Positions 39,801-51,170 of a stretch of 64,000 nt of DNA are shown here, piece by piece. Every line of letters starts with the position of its first letter. Position 1 is the stretch's first letter. A program made the position numbers and the translations under genes. Below the pieces are notes generated by a model. The model did not search any database. It saw only the letters and a list, made by a program, of their open reading frames with translations, and was not told where the DNA came from. The stretch is from Davidsoniella eucalypti (lineage: Eukaryota; Ascomycota; Sordariomycetes; Microascales; Ceratocystidaceae): the NCBI GenBank assembly GCA_004009845.1, contig RMBW01000026.1, positions 186,001-250,000 of the forward strand, written 5' to 3'.

Positions 39801-41860
39801 CATGGCAAATGCTTGCCTATCTTTGGCGCACAACCACCGAGTTACTTCCATGTTCTCTCTGCATGAGACCTCTGTTGAGCTGAACACAGACCGCTGTATC
39901 GCAAAGCGGAACAGTCTGTTTGTTGACTTGTCGGTCTATGTAAGACGAGACTTGGCTCGAAATACCGATTGTGTAGTTACCCAGGAGGCTCTAGATCTCT
40001 CCCTAGGCCGTTAGGAACATCCATCCACCAAGAGAATCTTGACAATGCGGTTCTTGTGTGCCCGCAGTGCTGTTGAGTAGAGGCATGACCGTGAGGGTGG
40101 CTAATAATACAACTATTTCAAGCCCTTTGTTTAGCTCATGGTGCGGTGGGGGGGCCTAGGCGTGTGACGGTTGGATATTTTGCTATAGAAAAGTGTGCAT
40201 ACAGGCGGAAGATAACCCACGACAGCTGTTTTTGAGACATGCATACATGGACACTAACTAGACCGCCTTTCTTCAGACTCAGTGGCTTTCACAGTACAAT
40301 AAAGTCAGAGCCACCGAGCTTTTACTTCATTACCTGGTTACTTGTGACACTGAGTAATACTCACTGGTCATCGTACGGCGGGGGAATTATAGACTCACTT
40401 TATCTAGCAGTTCCAGGGTTGGTGTCTGTCCTTCGAGACACACTTATAGAATCACATAGGGTTGACTTACTTCGGATCTGCCACGCAGAACTGCATGTCT
40501 ATATCCCCAATGCGTAGTATATGGAGATATAAGAACGATAAGGCCAGAATTTAGAGTAAAGGTGCAAAGCGTCACAGTTTACGAAATAGAGACAATGCTG
40601 CATGCAAGGTCTCAGTATGGCTATGTATCTGGAATCAACATAGGATATAATATCTGTTTTAGGTATAGGAATTACCATCGTAGCATCGAGACAAATGAAG
40701 ATATATCTGGCTATTGTATATGTATAAGAGAAAAGGCTGAAAAGGATGTTATAGCCATGATGGCTGTAATAGCGGTGGGCAAGCAGACGCCCAGACAAGT
40801 CTTATTTGGATAATGAGCGCCGGGGATTTCTAGTCCTGCCACTGCTGTGCTTCAGTGGCGCACGCGAGTCTTAGCTTGGTCTTCGTGCCGTGTCAGCAGT
40901 CCGCCACATATGTCGTATCTAAAGCCAATGGAAACGGCAGAACATGCCCAGCGGGCCATCTTCGTGGTGACCGCTCAGAACTGATCAACGGCAATGTCGA
41001 TATCACGGTCAGGAAAAAGCCCGAACAACACACAGGCGGTGAACTACATGGCTTACTTTTGTCGAAAGAACTTTGAGACATTATTCTCCCTATCTCTGAT
41101 ACACAGGTAAGGATTCGCCGTGGTGAAATAGCAGACAGTGTAGCAATCAAAAGATCGCCGACGCCGTCGAAATTGCTCCGGTGACCGCCGCCAGTCAAGT
41201 ATTTTCCTCGGCATCATCCTCGGTGATTTTGAATCTTGCGTAGATTCCGATACTACAAGGCAGCAGATTTAGGGCATAGAGAGCATGAGTGCCATGAGAT
41301 ATGTTTCTTAAAACAGCGGAACATGTCTTACTGCTACTGCAAGTGTTACCTGTTCCCATGATAGGGGTTGGTCTACGACCTTTGCCTGCCTTATCATGTA
41401 TGTGTCTTCTTCCAGGCTGTTTACTATCTCTGGAGACGGCAGGAAAGACAAGCAGAACCTCGCTTCCGCAACCTTAGTTCTAATTTCATCTACTACTCAG
41501 TAACCGAGTACGCATGTTTTAGACCCGTCGTGTTGGCCTGTACAGTCATATGTTCTCAACATAAGCATACATATCTGCATACGTTTCTGGTCAGTATGTT
41601 ATCAAACCATGGGCCAATGCCTCGTTTCTGAACCGCACTCTGACAATGCCTAATGGAATAACTTTAGAAACATATTGACGGAATATCAAGGCTTGGGTCT
41701 GTTGCGTTGCTTCTGCACGACCGAAGCTGTTACTTGTCATAGGTGCTAGGGTCACCTCGGGTAGCCTAGTTCAATTTGCCATTCCGTTGTTCCATCATTC
41801 CATAATGCCTAGAGGAGCTTCCTCCTAGATTGTGGTCCAAACAAGGAAATAGTGGACGTC

Positions 41861-41885
41861 CAGCTTCAGTGGTTTGCTGAAGCTG
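41861..41885. repeat. 9-bp inverted repeat (hairpin)
   Basis: CAGCTTCAG and its exact reverse complement CTGAAGCTG are separated by a 7-base loop. It could be a stem-loop in an unannotated transcript or a binding site for a dimeric factor. No U-run follows, and no gene lies next to it. Confidence 0.7.
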
Positions 41886-42380
41886 TGTGCTTACGCTATG
41901 CAGTTGATTCGTGTCAGTGGCCCCCCCTTTTCATGGCGAGCCAGCTGTCAGAGTCGTGTATCGGACCTCCGGTCGATATCAAATGGTCAGCGAGTGAAGA
42001 TTGGGCTTCCTCCATACTAGCAATGTAGAACTGATATCACGTCTATATTCAGATGCTGACTAACTCTCGGGCTATCTGCCCCACGACAAAGAATACGTAG
42101 TCACCATCTGCTGTCAGGGTGGGGGCCAAGGACCGCCCGGACCGGATGTTAGTCCGCCTTAGTTAGGCGGCTCAAACACCCAACGGCAGGCACAACTTAG
42201 CACCGACTGCTGACAAAAGCAAGCCGTGATGCTAATAAAAGCCCAATTCGCAATAGCCATGGTCACAGCAGGGCTGCTGATTGCAGCAAGTGTTGAAGTC
42301 ACAGCCAAAGTGGCTCTTGTACGGTAGAGTGCGCTTCAGTCTTACCAATGTGCTGGGTCAGGGTCCAGACGGCATGGAAT

Positions 42381-42398
42381 GGGATGGGATGGGATGGG
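42381..42398 (+). repeat. Pentanucleotide GGGAT array forming a G-quadruplex motif
   Basis: GGGATGGGATGGGATGGG consists of four G3 tracts with uniform 2-nt spacers and meets the canonical intramolecular G-quadruplex pattern. It lies in the gene-poor region, 1.3 kb before the DUF92 gene. Confidence 0.85.
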
Positions 42399-43362
42399 TT
42401 TGTATAAGCTACACATCTTATGCTAGCCTAAGAGCAGAAACGTACTATGTAGAACCCAGACGGATGGGTGGGTAACGCCCAGTGTTTGTGGTATAGGAAC
42501 TCGGTAGTCACGGCATCATCCGATTTTATACAGACGACGGAACACTATCTCATCATGAGCATGGGCATGGTCAGTGGTTAGTGGTTAGAGTAGCTTGGCT
42601 AGCCCGTAGATAGTACATGTGACCGGGCTATATACCGTTGGTACTGGTTGAGACTTCGCGTAGCTTATTTAGCATGTCTGTGTATATCGCAGCTATCGGA
42701 TGCAAAGGCTGCTATATTGAGACTTCCCCATTCCAGCCAGCCATTCTAGACATTATCGCGTGTCAAGCAGGTTTGCATCTGTATAAATATTGGCTATGCT
42801 TTCTTTCAGCAACATTCCGCTCTGCATGTCGTATCGCCTTGCAGTCAGGCAGGCCATATACCGAATATTGCAAGCTCTTTATCGATCGGATACGGCGTAA
42901 GTGGATAGACAGCACTGCGACTGCGGAATCAGTCGCAGGAGTTGGTGGGAATGAAGTTGCTAAGGCTGCCAAGACTGTCGATAGTGTCAATCCCTGTGGT
43001 ATATTACATACTAGCTGTTGCTGTAGTTAGCCTAATCTGGCTTAATTAGTCGCTATTGTTCTATGTCGTTGCATCAAGTCCTTACTTCCTTGATTTTGAG
43101 GACCAACAATGGTGTTAGGGCGCTAATGCCAAATCATCTACAGGGTCTCCCTAGCAGGTATAAACTGTACAGTGGTATAGATAGCCTATCATCAAGATCT
43201 TGATGTCGATCGATCAACACTAATGCTACAATGCATTTTGAAGCTAGATATTTAATTGTTTTAGTATTTTCACTTTTATTCTAGTGATCACAATTATTTT
43301 CACTGACTTGTAAGCGAGTGGGCGGCTTGTTAAGACGTAAACCCTTATTAACAGTGATCTCC

Positions 43363-43370
43363 TCACGTGA
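43363..43370. promoter_or_regulatory. Palindromic E-box upstream of the DUF92 gene
   Basis: TCACGTGA, the full palindromic form of the CACGTG element bound by bHLH or bHLH-zip factors, lies about 340 bp before the start codon at 43711. Assigned by sequence and position only. Confidence 0.4.
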
Positions 43371-43710
43371 CACTGGAGCCTGGAAGGTTGGAAGCTGACA
43401 TCATAACCCCCAAGCTTCTTCCTTTTGTTATGTTAACTTCAACGAAGACCTTCGCATATAGACAGCTACTGTCATTTTGTGGCAATATCTCTCGTTCCGG
43501 CTTCAGTTCTTCTTTCTTTTTTCTCGTCTTTCCATCGAGAATAACGAGATAATATTTCGCGTGTAGTCAATTAAATACGACTCAAATCCACATCTCGAAC
43601 ACGGTTTCATTTCTGCCGACGCTACTCGCTCCATGACGACATCTCAAATCGCATAAAATCCTAACTTTTACAGACAGTCGGCTCGGTTGTCGTAGCTATA
43701 CGACCTGAAC

Positions 43711-44915
43711 ATGCACCCATTCATTGCGTTTCCCATAACAGCCTTCTTGGTCTACAGATCCCACAAACGCAACTCATTAACACCGGGCGGTATCGTAGCC
43801 GCAACTGTCACAGCTATAGCGCACGCCTATCATCCATGGAATCTCCCATTCGTGCTTCTCTGCGTCTTCTTCTTGCTAGGCACTAAGGCAACCAAGGTAC
43901 GAAAAGGGATAGCCATCACTATAGCAATGATTCTAACATATATAACAGGTGAAGCATGATGTGAAAGCTACGCTCACGCTACAGTCACAAGGCTCGTCCG
44001 GTGGCGAGGGTCCACGTACTCATGTTCAAGGTATGGGCTTTGTGCTACCTATCTAGCCATGGGTACAATTCGTAGAAGCTAACATTATTTCCAGTGTACG
44101 CAAACTCTCTTGTCGCTAGCATTCTAGCCGTTGCTCATGCTATCCAGCTCAAAAAGCGAGAGACTTTACTACTTGATCCCTATCAGTCTAACCCTACGGG
44201 CTCCATGTGCTACAACTGGCCCGGCGATCTGGCTATCGTTGGCATTATTGCAAACTATGCGGTGGTGACTTCTGATACGCTCAGTTCAGAGCTTGGTATA
44301 CTGTCACAAAGCGAGCCTCGTCTGATCACCTCGTTTATGCGACAGAAGGTTCCCCGCGGTACAAACGGTGGAGTCACTATAACGGGTTTACTGGCTGGTC
44401 TCGCGGGCTCTGCGATCATATCTATCATCTCTATGTATCTGCTTCCTACCTGTGGCGACTCGCTTGATGGCACTTGGTCGGAGAAGAATCGGTATATCTT
44501 TGTTATCGGACTTTCGCTATGGGGTCTTCTTGGGAGCATTGTCGACAGTCTCCTCGGCGCTATCTTTCAACGGACGGTGGCTGATATACGCACCGGAAAG
44601 GTTGTCGAGGGTCAAGGTGGTACTCGCGTTCTCATATCCAACGACAGTGATGTGCACATCAAGTCTGGAAAGTCACACGAGAAGAGTGTAGACTCAGAGG
44701 ATGAGCAGGCATCAAACGATAAATATGACCCGAAGGATAAACACCGTGGGTCAAGTTTCGGAGATGGCAAGTCTTCTCGTGTTGCAGTCTCCGGCCATGA
44801 TGTTCTGGACAACAACCAGGTCAATTTTGTCATGGCGTTATCAATGAGTCTCGGTGCCATGGCTATTGCCGCTTGGGCATGGAATACTACTTTTGCGGGG
44901 GCTTTTAGACCATAG
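43711..44915 (+). CDS. TMEM19/DUF92 family integral membrane protein
   Basis: Exons 43711-43896, 43949-44030 and 44095-44915, with 52- and 64-nt introns (GTACGA...CTAAC...CAG and GTATGG...CTAAC...CAG), give 362 aa. The family signatures are all present: TPGGIVAA near the N-terminus, KHDVKATLTLQSQGSSGGEG then RTHVQVYANS spanning the second intron, TSDTLSSELGILSQS followed by PRLITS, and VPRGTNGGVT. About six or seven hydrophobic segments are visible, with a hydrophilic Ser/Asp/Lys-rich loop (about residues 270-330) before the last one. TMEM19 has no settled biochemical role; plant relatives of the DUF92 group include the phytyl-phosphate kinase VTE6, so an isoprenoid-phosphate function is possible but not shown here. 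Its stop lies 243 bp before the start of the PPCDC gene on the same strand. Confidence 0.92.
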
Positions 44916-45054
44916 GTTCCATCTCAAGTATTCAAGGACAATACACAAACATTATCTTTTTCCCACTATATCTAATCTTCGCAAATTGTGGTTTTGATCA
45001 ATAACATATGTACGTACATCTATCAACTTTTATATCACGAACCCTTGAAATCCA

Positions 45055-45063
45055 TTAGGGTTT
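45055..45063. promoter_or_regulatory. Telobox-like motif before the PPCDC gene
   Basis: TTAGGGTTT (AAACCCTAA on the other strand) lies about 95 bp before the start codon of the PPCDC gene, a place where Tbf1-type Myb factors bind in fungi. Similar motifs occur elsewhere in the window without genes, so function is uncertain. Confidence 0.3.
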
Positions 45064-45158
45064 GGCAGTACTCTACGTTCCCCGCTTTGCCACTTTCAGG
45101 CATCGATAGATATGCAATTTGTATAAACTCGTCACAAACCTTATCACGATATCGAAAC

Positions 45159-45968
45159 ATGACACATGATCCTCTCCTGTCCAGCCAGCATCCGGCAGAT
45201 GACTTGACTGATTCACTCAATGATTCAAAAACCCATCTTCTCATAGCATGTTCTGGTTCTGTAGCAACGATCAAGTTGCCGTTGATGATAGCAGCGTTGG
45301 GCAAATATGAGAACCTATCAATCCGCATTGTGATGACCAACGCGTCAAAGAACTTCCTAATTGGCCAGGCTGAAGAACAGCCTACTATCCACCAAGTGCG
45401 GGCTATGAGGAATGTTGATGGTATCTATAGCGACGAGGACGAGTGGGCTGTTCCGTGGTCGAGAGGCAAGGCAATATTACACATTGAGCTTCGTCGATGT
45501 AAGTTCAATCGCACCCAACGATCGCTCCCACACCTTTAAGGTTGATTGATGTCGCTTAATCATATATTACATTATATACCATGACATCATTTCGCCAATT
45601 CATACAGCGACTAACAACTGTCATTACTTTGCAATCTGCTTATAGGGGCACACCTCTTGTTGATCGCTCCCCTGAGCCTCAACACTCTTGCAAAACTAGC
45701 CAATGGTTTGAGTGATAATCTATTGACGTCAATTGTACGTGCTTGGGATCCATCAAAGAAGATACTGGTGGCCCCAGCTGGCAATACTGCCATGTGGAAT
45801 CATCCGATGACCGAGAAACAGCTGGTGTCCTTGGATGAATGGCCGTGGTTCGAGATTCACAGACCCCAAGCCGGAGTTTTGGCTTGCGGTGATGCCGGAG
45901 ATGGCAAGATGAAAGAATGGAGTGAGCTAGTCGAAATCGTTGTAGAACAATTAAAACTGGCCGTCTAA
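45159..45968 (+). CDS. Phosphopantothenoylcysteine decarboxylase (HFCD flavoprotein)
   Basis: Exons 45159-45498 and 45646-45968 (147-nt intron, GTAAGT donor, CTAAC branch, TATAG acceptor) encode 220 aa. The enzyme decarboxylates 4'-phosphopantothenoylcysteine to 4'-phosphopantetheine in coenzyme A synthesis, using FMN and acting as a trimer. Landmarks of the HAL3/PPCDC family are clear: LIACSGSVATIKLP near residue 28 for flavin binding, catalytic His108 in LHIELRRW (the codon for Trp114 is split by the intron), APLSLNTLAKLANGLSDNLL, substrate-binding Asn160 and active-site Cys194 in LACGD. The usual PxMNxxMW clamp reads PAGNTAMW, with Gly159 in place of Met. Lacking the long acidic N- and C-terminal tails of yeast Hal3/Vhs3, it should be a plain PPCDC. 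Start taken at the ATG before THDPLL; the frame is open further upstream but with a telobox and untranslated-looking sequence. Confidence 0.92.
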
Positions 45969-46771
45969 GTTTGATATAAATATATACACGACGTTTCCGT
46001 TTAACTATTTTTTACATGCTCGTTCTCTATCTACTCGATAAGAAATAACACTTTCTGCAAAAGCAAAAGCTGGCGATTCTCTAAAATGTTGAAACTGGTA
46101 ACCTGAAGGGATATATGTGTGTAGCATAGCGACCAAAGCTATTCACGCCTCATGCGCTTATTGTTATTCCTCTCTGAATTCGTGCTCTGATGTTCTAGGA
46201 TATCGATCGCGTAGGCCACCGTCTTTTCGAGCATTTCGTGTCTGGACGCTATGGGAAGGTCGGGGTAAGGCTGGTCGACTGAAAGGTTTCCTTTCCATAA
46301 TTCGAGCGAAAAGTGGCCGATGCTGAGATTGAATGGGGATTCGAGAGATCGCAAACTTGAGTCTGTTTTAGTATTTATCCCACGTATTGAGAACGATAAA
46401 CTTACACGTCCATGTCGATGATCGTAAAGTCAAGTGATGATGGCTCTTTTGAGATTATTCAACTTTGCTGTGGTTGGGCGACATTTTAGAAAAAAGGAGT
46501 GGGATAGTAATATATAGGCCTGTATGTAGTTCGCATATACTAGGATCTTTTGCCTTATGTAGCAAGAACTGGTCATCGTTATTCTAAATGAATATCGAGA
46601 ATAACCATTGTTATTCGTTCATCTCAAATTAATTCCATGTATTGTTTATTTTCTATCATGAGGCCTTATTTTGATACCGAACACTCAATAGAATTCAATA
46701 ACATCAATTCACCTGGCTAATAGTTACCAATCAATTGCTATGTATATGCTAAGTTTCCCATTTTTTCCTAT
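45969..46771. other. Intergenic region with an unconvincing minus-strand frame
   Basis: This is the space between the convergent PPCDC gene and the first zinc-finger paralog. On the minus strand two overlapping frames (ends 46139 and 46164) are open for about 65-70 codons after a possible 43-nt intron (46363-46405; GTAAGT donor, weak CTAAA branch). Neither has an upstream exon with a clear start, and the intron is very short, so no gene is called. An 8-bp inverted repeat, GTTATTCT/AGAATAAC, lies near 46580-46606. Confidence 0.35.
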
Positions 46772-48589
46772 TCATTCAGCCGAGAAACAGGAGCTTAACC
46801 ATTCATTAATGTCTTCATCGAAATCGTAATTCAAACCTAATGCGCTGTTAGATATGCTGAGTCCTTGGGCATCTGGCCTATACTCCGCGTGGTGTACGCT
46901 GATTTGAAGAGAATTATCCAACGCCATAGATTCTACTGTATTTGAAACCATGGCCGCTGTAACAACGCCCAGGTCATGAAATTCCGGTGATAAAGCTAGT
47001 GTCGCCGTCCTGTCAAAATCTAACCGAGAAGGGCCGCCCCCACTGATGATATCCAGGTTGATATCTAGATCATGGCTAGCGAATGGATCCGGCAATCTAG
47101 TACCGACTTCGGATTCATGATCGTAGCTTACAACATCTGTATCCGGAGCACTGGAGGTATCGTCGGAGCTGGTCCCGACACTAGTTCCCAGGCCGGAGTC
47201 TGTTCTCTTCTGATGCAATACTTGGGCCCAAACGTCGTCCATGTTCGCAATTTCTTCTTCGACTTCAGGAAGAGGTACAGCATCGCTGGATAATGGCGCC
47301 TCCTCATGTTTATGGCTTGAAGCTGCAGTATCCAGCTGTTTTGGTACTGGTAATTCCATTGTTGTCGTTTGAAATTCCAAGCCCTCGGGTTCGCGTCTTA
47401 TTATCGTACCCGATGAGCTGAATGGCATAGGCAATACCGGCTCAGAGGCAATGGGTAAGGCGTTGAGGCAGATTCTTGACGTGGTGATACGATGGAATAC
47501 TTTCTCTGTATATATGAGGCAAACAGTGCGTTCTTCTATTTCTGTCCAGTGTCGTTTGATAATGTGGACTATATTATCCACAAGTTAGCTTTCCCTCTGC
47601 ACGAAAAAGCACAAATGGATTTTTGGACAGTGAAAATGGCCAAAAAACTGACATCATTATGCAGTTAACGCCGTATTGCCTAAATAATGCCTAGTATATA
47701 ACTCACTTTTTGGTTTTTGATAATCTGGGACTCGAGCCATCATGAGATCATATGTCTTGCGCCCTAGAACAATTTGAACGATTCGATTCCATTGATTGTA
47801 TTGCAAGAGGTCTGGGTGGCACTGGTCACACATGGCTAGATTGCTTGATACTTGCTCTGTAAGTGGCAGTCGAGATATGCAAGTCTGACGACACCATTCA
47901 GGCCTCCACTTGCATAAGCGTCTTTTTTTCATCTCTATCCAGGCTTCTTCGCTGGAAGGCAGCATGATCATGAAACTAGACGCTGTGCTGTTGTTGGCCT
48001 TCTCACTTTCGTTTTCCAAGGCTTTTTGGGAGTGGTATCTACCAAAGTGTTGGCTATGTGTTGGCAAATTTGGTGGTCACTAGTTAGCCTTGTATGACAC
48101 TAATAGAAGCAATCTGCAAACAAAGACTCACTTGAAATCTGAGGCAACCGTATTGCCTTTGGAAACACAGATGGCTTTGCCTGGATATATGATGTGCCAG
48201 GGGCAAATAAACTTTTCTTCTTTTTTGTCTTGGGGATATTGAATTTCGTGAAGACGTTGTCGTAACTCTGTAACTTCGTCCTCGGTAACATCATCTCGGT
48301 CGAAGATGCCAGCACCTCGCCGATTTAAGAACATGAGAAGTCCAGCAAGAGCCTTTTCGTAGGCAAGATCTTCTAGTTCGGATGCCACCACTCTCGCTTC
48401 TTGGACCGCACAGCGATGTTCGGGGTCGGTCTCGTCTTCTTCTGCAGTCGGGGAAATGTTTTCTATGTTGGATGGGCCAGTACGGCTACTAGCTGCGTTG
48501 CTCATGCTAGATTCAGCAAGGTGACCACCTGTTCGTTTTCGTAAGACCGGCGATTCCGAGGTCATCGATCGTACTCGCTTTTCAGGCAT
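46772..48589 (-). CDS. Zinc-finger paralog A of a tandem family (unknown function)
   Basis: Exons 48589-48132, 48053-47707 and 47568-46772 (introns 78 and 138 nt, GTGAGT donors, GCTAAC branch sites) encode 533 aa. After a charged, Ser-rich N-terminus and a helical segment (about residues 65-110), a finger C129-C141-H155-H160 (C-x11-C-x13-H-x4-H) begins CPWHIIYPGKAIC; intron 1 splits it just before Gln-His. A second cysteine set follows in exon 2 (CRQTC then CDQC). The long tail in exon 3 is acidic and Ser/Asp-rich without a domain, like a transactivation region. No signal peptide or membrane segment, so a nuclear or cytosolic protein is likely. The first finger resembles the divergent CP-type C2H2 fingers of many uncharacterised fungal proteins. 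Two paralogs follow upstream on the same strand. Function unknown; DNA binding is inference. Confidence 0.75.
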
Positions 48590-51170
48590 GGCGGAAAGTA
48601 TGTAAAGATGTATGAAGAATGGATACCAACCACAAGTGCGGTGAAGATAGGATATAATAGTAAGAAAATGTTACTGATATCAAGGTGTTACCCTGAATGC
48701 TGGCAGAAACCCTTGACTAAAGTTGAGAAAGGAAGAAGACAAGGTGTTGTTCGCAATGCAATTAGTGGTTGGATAGAGAAGTTATAAAGAAACCATGGAG
48801 CTAACCAAGAACATGAACAGCAGGTGCGTTTAATCGTTCATCATATTCTTGTGACCCAAGATCTTGATGCTCGTTCATGTATTGTCAAGGAACTAGCTAT
48901 TATAATAGAATCATCCACATCGACACTGACATTTCTTGGCACTCACTCGAGCATCGGTAGCCTTGTGGTACAAACAAGAAGTTGTTCATGCTGAATCGCG
49001 CTTAATAGACCCTGAGTTTTATTGTCTCTGGCCCTCGACCAAATTTTTAGTGCCTTCTTACCAGCTTTCTGGCGAGCCAAGGATGGGGTAAGAATCAACA
49101 ATTTTAGTCCAGCTGGATTTATAACATCGATAAATAACAGCTGTTACTTTACACTCTGGCCACCGGATCAACGCACCGAGACGCTACATTTTACATGCCC
49201 TACACGATACCGTACCATCTCTGTAGCCGAGACGAGGGGGGCTGTGTGCCAATGATAGAATATACTACATTTATCGAACTTGAGCATACTATGTGTATCT
49301 GTATATGCACAGCAACGTTCAGCCCCGATATTCCGCTTTCATAGCCTTTACTAGCCCCTGACTAGTTCATCCTACCAATACGAACTAATCCGGCACTTCC
49401 AAACATGTACATCTGTCTAAGCAAAATCTCGTGGCTGATAGCCATTGTTTGTGTTGGGGACTAGCACTCGAGATAATTCTTAGCTCTGTCAGAGAGACAA
49501 AGTTTTCAAATATTCAATGCCTGTTCGCGCCTACCACGTTCCGTCTTCAAGAGTCTGGATTGGCTAGTGGCTATGCTGTTATCAGCAAGTTTCTGCTAGA
49601 GGGATTCTTGAGAATTTAGGCAGCTATTTAGCAAATTTTTGGAGATCTTCCATACGTCTGACATTACCGAGTGTGCTGATGAAGTCAATGTTAATTAGAA
49701 TGTGGTGAAAGTTAGGGTTTGCACAGTGATATGATAATATAGGGTGAGGCCAAAAATAAGTAAGTAGAGTCTTTTTTTTTGTCATTCTGAATACTGACGT
49801 GCCGTTTATCCTTCAGTCACTTTTCTCCATTAGTCTCAAACTATGAAGTGAAAACAGATCCACCCACTAGACAGGGTTCTAAATTTTTGAAAGACCCGAT
49901 TTGACTTGATTATATGTGTATTTAACGTACCTACTTAAATCACTAAGATCATACGACGCCGGATTGGTTACCGTCCGGATATTTAAAGTCCTCCACTAAA
50001 CAAGCTCAATAGCTTTGTATACTTATGTATGTGCGGGACGACACCGTCCCCTAAAACGAAGAACTAGTGGTCCCTCCACCAAGAGCAATAAAAACAAAAC
50101 AAAAAAAAGAAGAAAAAAAAAGTGCCTCCACAAAACCAATTCCCTACCATCCCCACTATTCAGTGAGCCTCCAAGAGGCGGCCGTAAGAACGGAAATTTT
50201 GGCGTAATCGAGTCGGATGCTATGGATGAAGCACAGCGACAAGATTCTAGTAGTCATTGACATCCGTAAGGCATCCTTCTACTGGGTGTCTTTATGAAGC
50301 AAGAACACTTGGGAGCAATTCTGAGATTGGAGCAGAACAACAATGATAAGACTGGAAGTAGAGTTCCATGAATTTTGATGACGTCAGTTAAGATAGTTTG
50401 CCAGGTTCGGCATAGTTAGAACTATTGAACGAAAATATAATAGGACAAGTAACCTTACTTAAAGAGACCGGATATTTGTACATGAGATTTTCGGATAAAT
50501 TGTCACCGCTTTCCTGAATTAGTCACCGCTTCCATGAATTAGCTATCGCTTCTATGTAAGTCATCGTTTTCATGAACTGCATAGTCACTATTTCATGAAT
50601 CACACACTGCTTAGATTTTAGTCACAAATTATCGTTTACCCTGTGACTCTTGATATAAAACTATATAAATGGCGCACAGAACGTCAACTGAACGAGCCTA
50701 ATCATGAACAATACGATCCTACCACCTATGTTGTACTCAAGAGCAGAGGCAAGCCATCTCATAACGGCCCTTTCAACGAATCCAGTGTCTTCACTGTCCA
50801 GCCGAGTTTGGTAAACACCTCATCACATTACACTACCGATTCAACGGGGTTGAGTGCTTGGGAGGGAGCACGGTGAATCACTGGATATACTGGACGAACA
50901 CGACGAGAATCTTTAATGCTTTGACAACCGGCCAACTGCTTGTCTTATTTTTGGCTTCAATATACCCTTGATGTGGTTTTTCCAATATATTTATATATAA
51001 GAATGTATAAGTATTTTGATCACAAGTAAACGAGGCTGAAGCTTATCAGACTTATCGGATCAACTATAGAGGCTGTGTTAACCTGCTTTTTGGTTGTCGG
51101 CAATCAGAGCAGCCCTGGGACCCATTAATGACCCCCCCAACAACGCTACCCAAAAACGCTACGGAGGCTA
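48590..51170. other. Intergenic region between paralogs A and B
   Basis: The promoter of paralog A occupies the left end. No gene is supported. A degenerate 20-bp tandem array lies at 50501-50603 (separate entry), followed by a TATATAAA box at about 50662-50669 and small ORFs (for example a 36-codon ATG frame at 50704-50814, and an overlapping 77-codon frame starting at a GTG). A CRE-type TGACGTCA lies at 50379-50386. Confidence 0.45.
50501..50603. repeat. Five degenerate tandem copies of a 20-bp unit upstream of a TATA box
   Basis: The first two copies differ at few positions around GTCACCGCTTCCATGAATTA (50502-50521, 50522-50541). Three more diverged copies follow (GCTATCGCTTCTATG, GTCATCGTTTTCATGAAC, GTCACTATTTCATGAATC). 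The array ends about 60 bp before a TATATAAA box that faces the plus strand. It looks like an array of binding sites or an eroding minisatellite; no gene downstream could be confirmed. Confidence 0.65.

Larger units (their letters stand above)
18250..43710. other. 25-kb stretch without a supportable gene
   Basis: I find no recognisable protein, intron-linked exon chain, RNA gene or transposon in this stretch. Open frames are short (at most about 140 codons), usually start at non-ATG codons and show no domain. An 86-codon ATG frame at 32060-32320 with a hydrophobic C-terminal half is the best single candidate but has no support. The left end must contain the Cmr1-like promoter and the right end that of the DUF92 gene. 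Simple features inside are listed separately: palindrome, microsatellite, 25-bp duplication, hairpin, G-quadruplex motif, CRE-type palindromes at 28252 and 32594, and an E-box at 43363. AACCCTA/TAGGGTT motifs and alternating purine-pyrimidine TACAT/ATGTA tracts recur. Confidence 0.55.

Noticed and set aside
46139..46440. Possible two-exon small gene on the minus strand
   Set aside because: Intron would be 43 nt with a weak branch site, two different frames are equally open, and no start codon with an upstream exon is evident.
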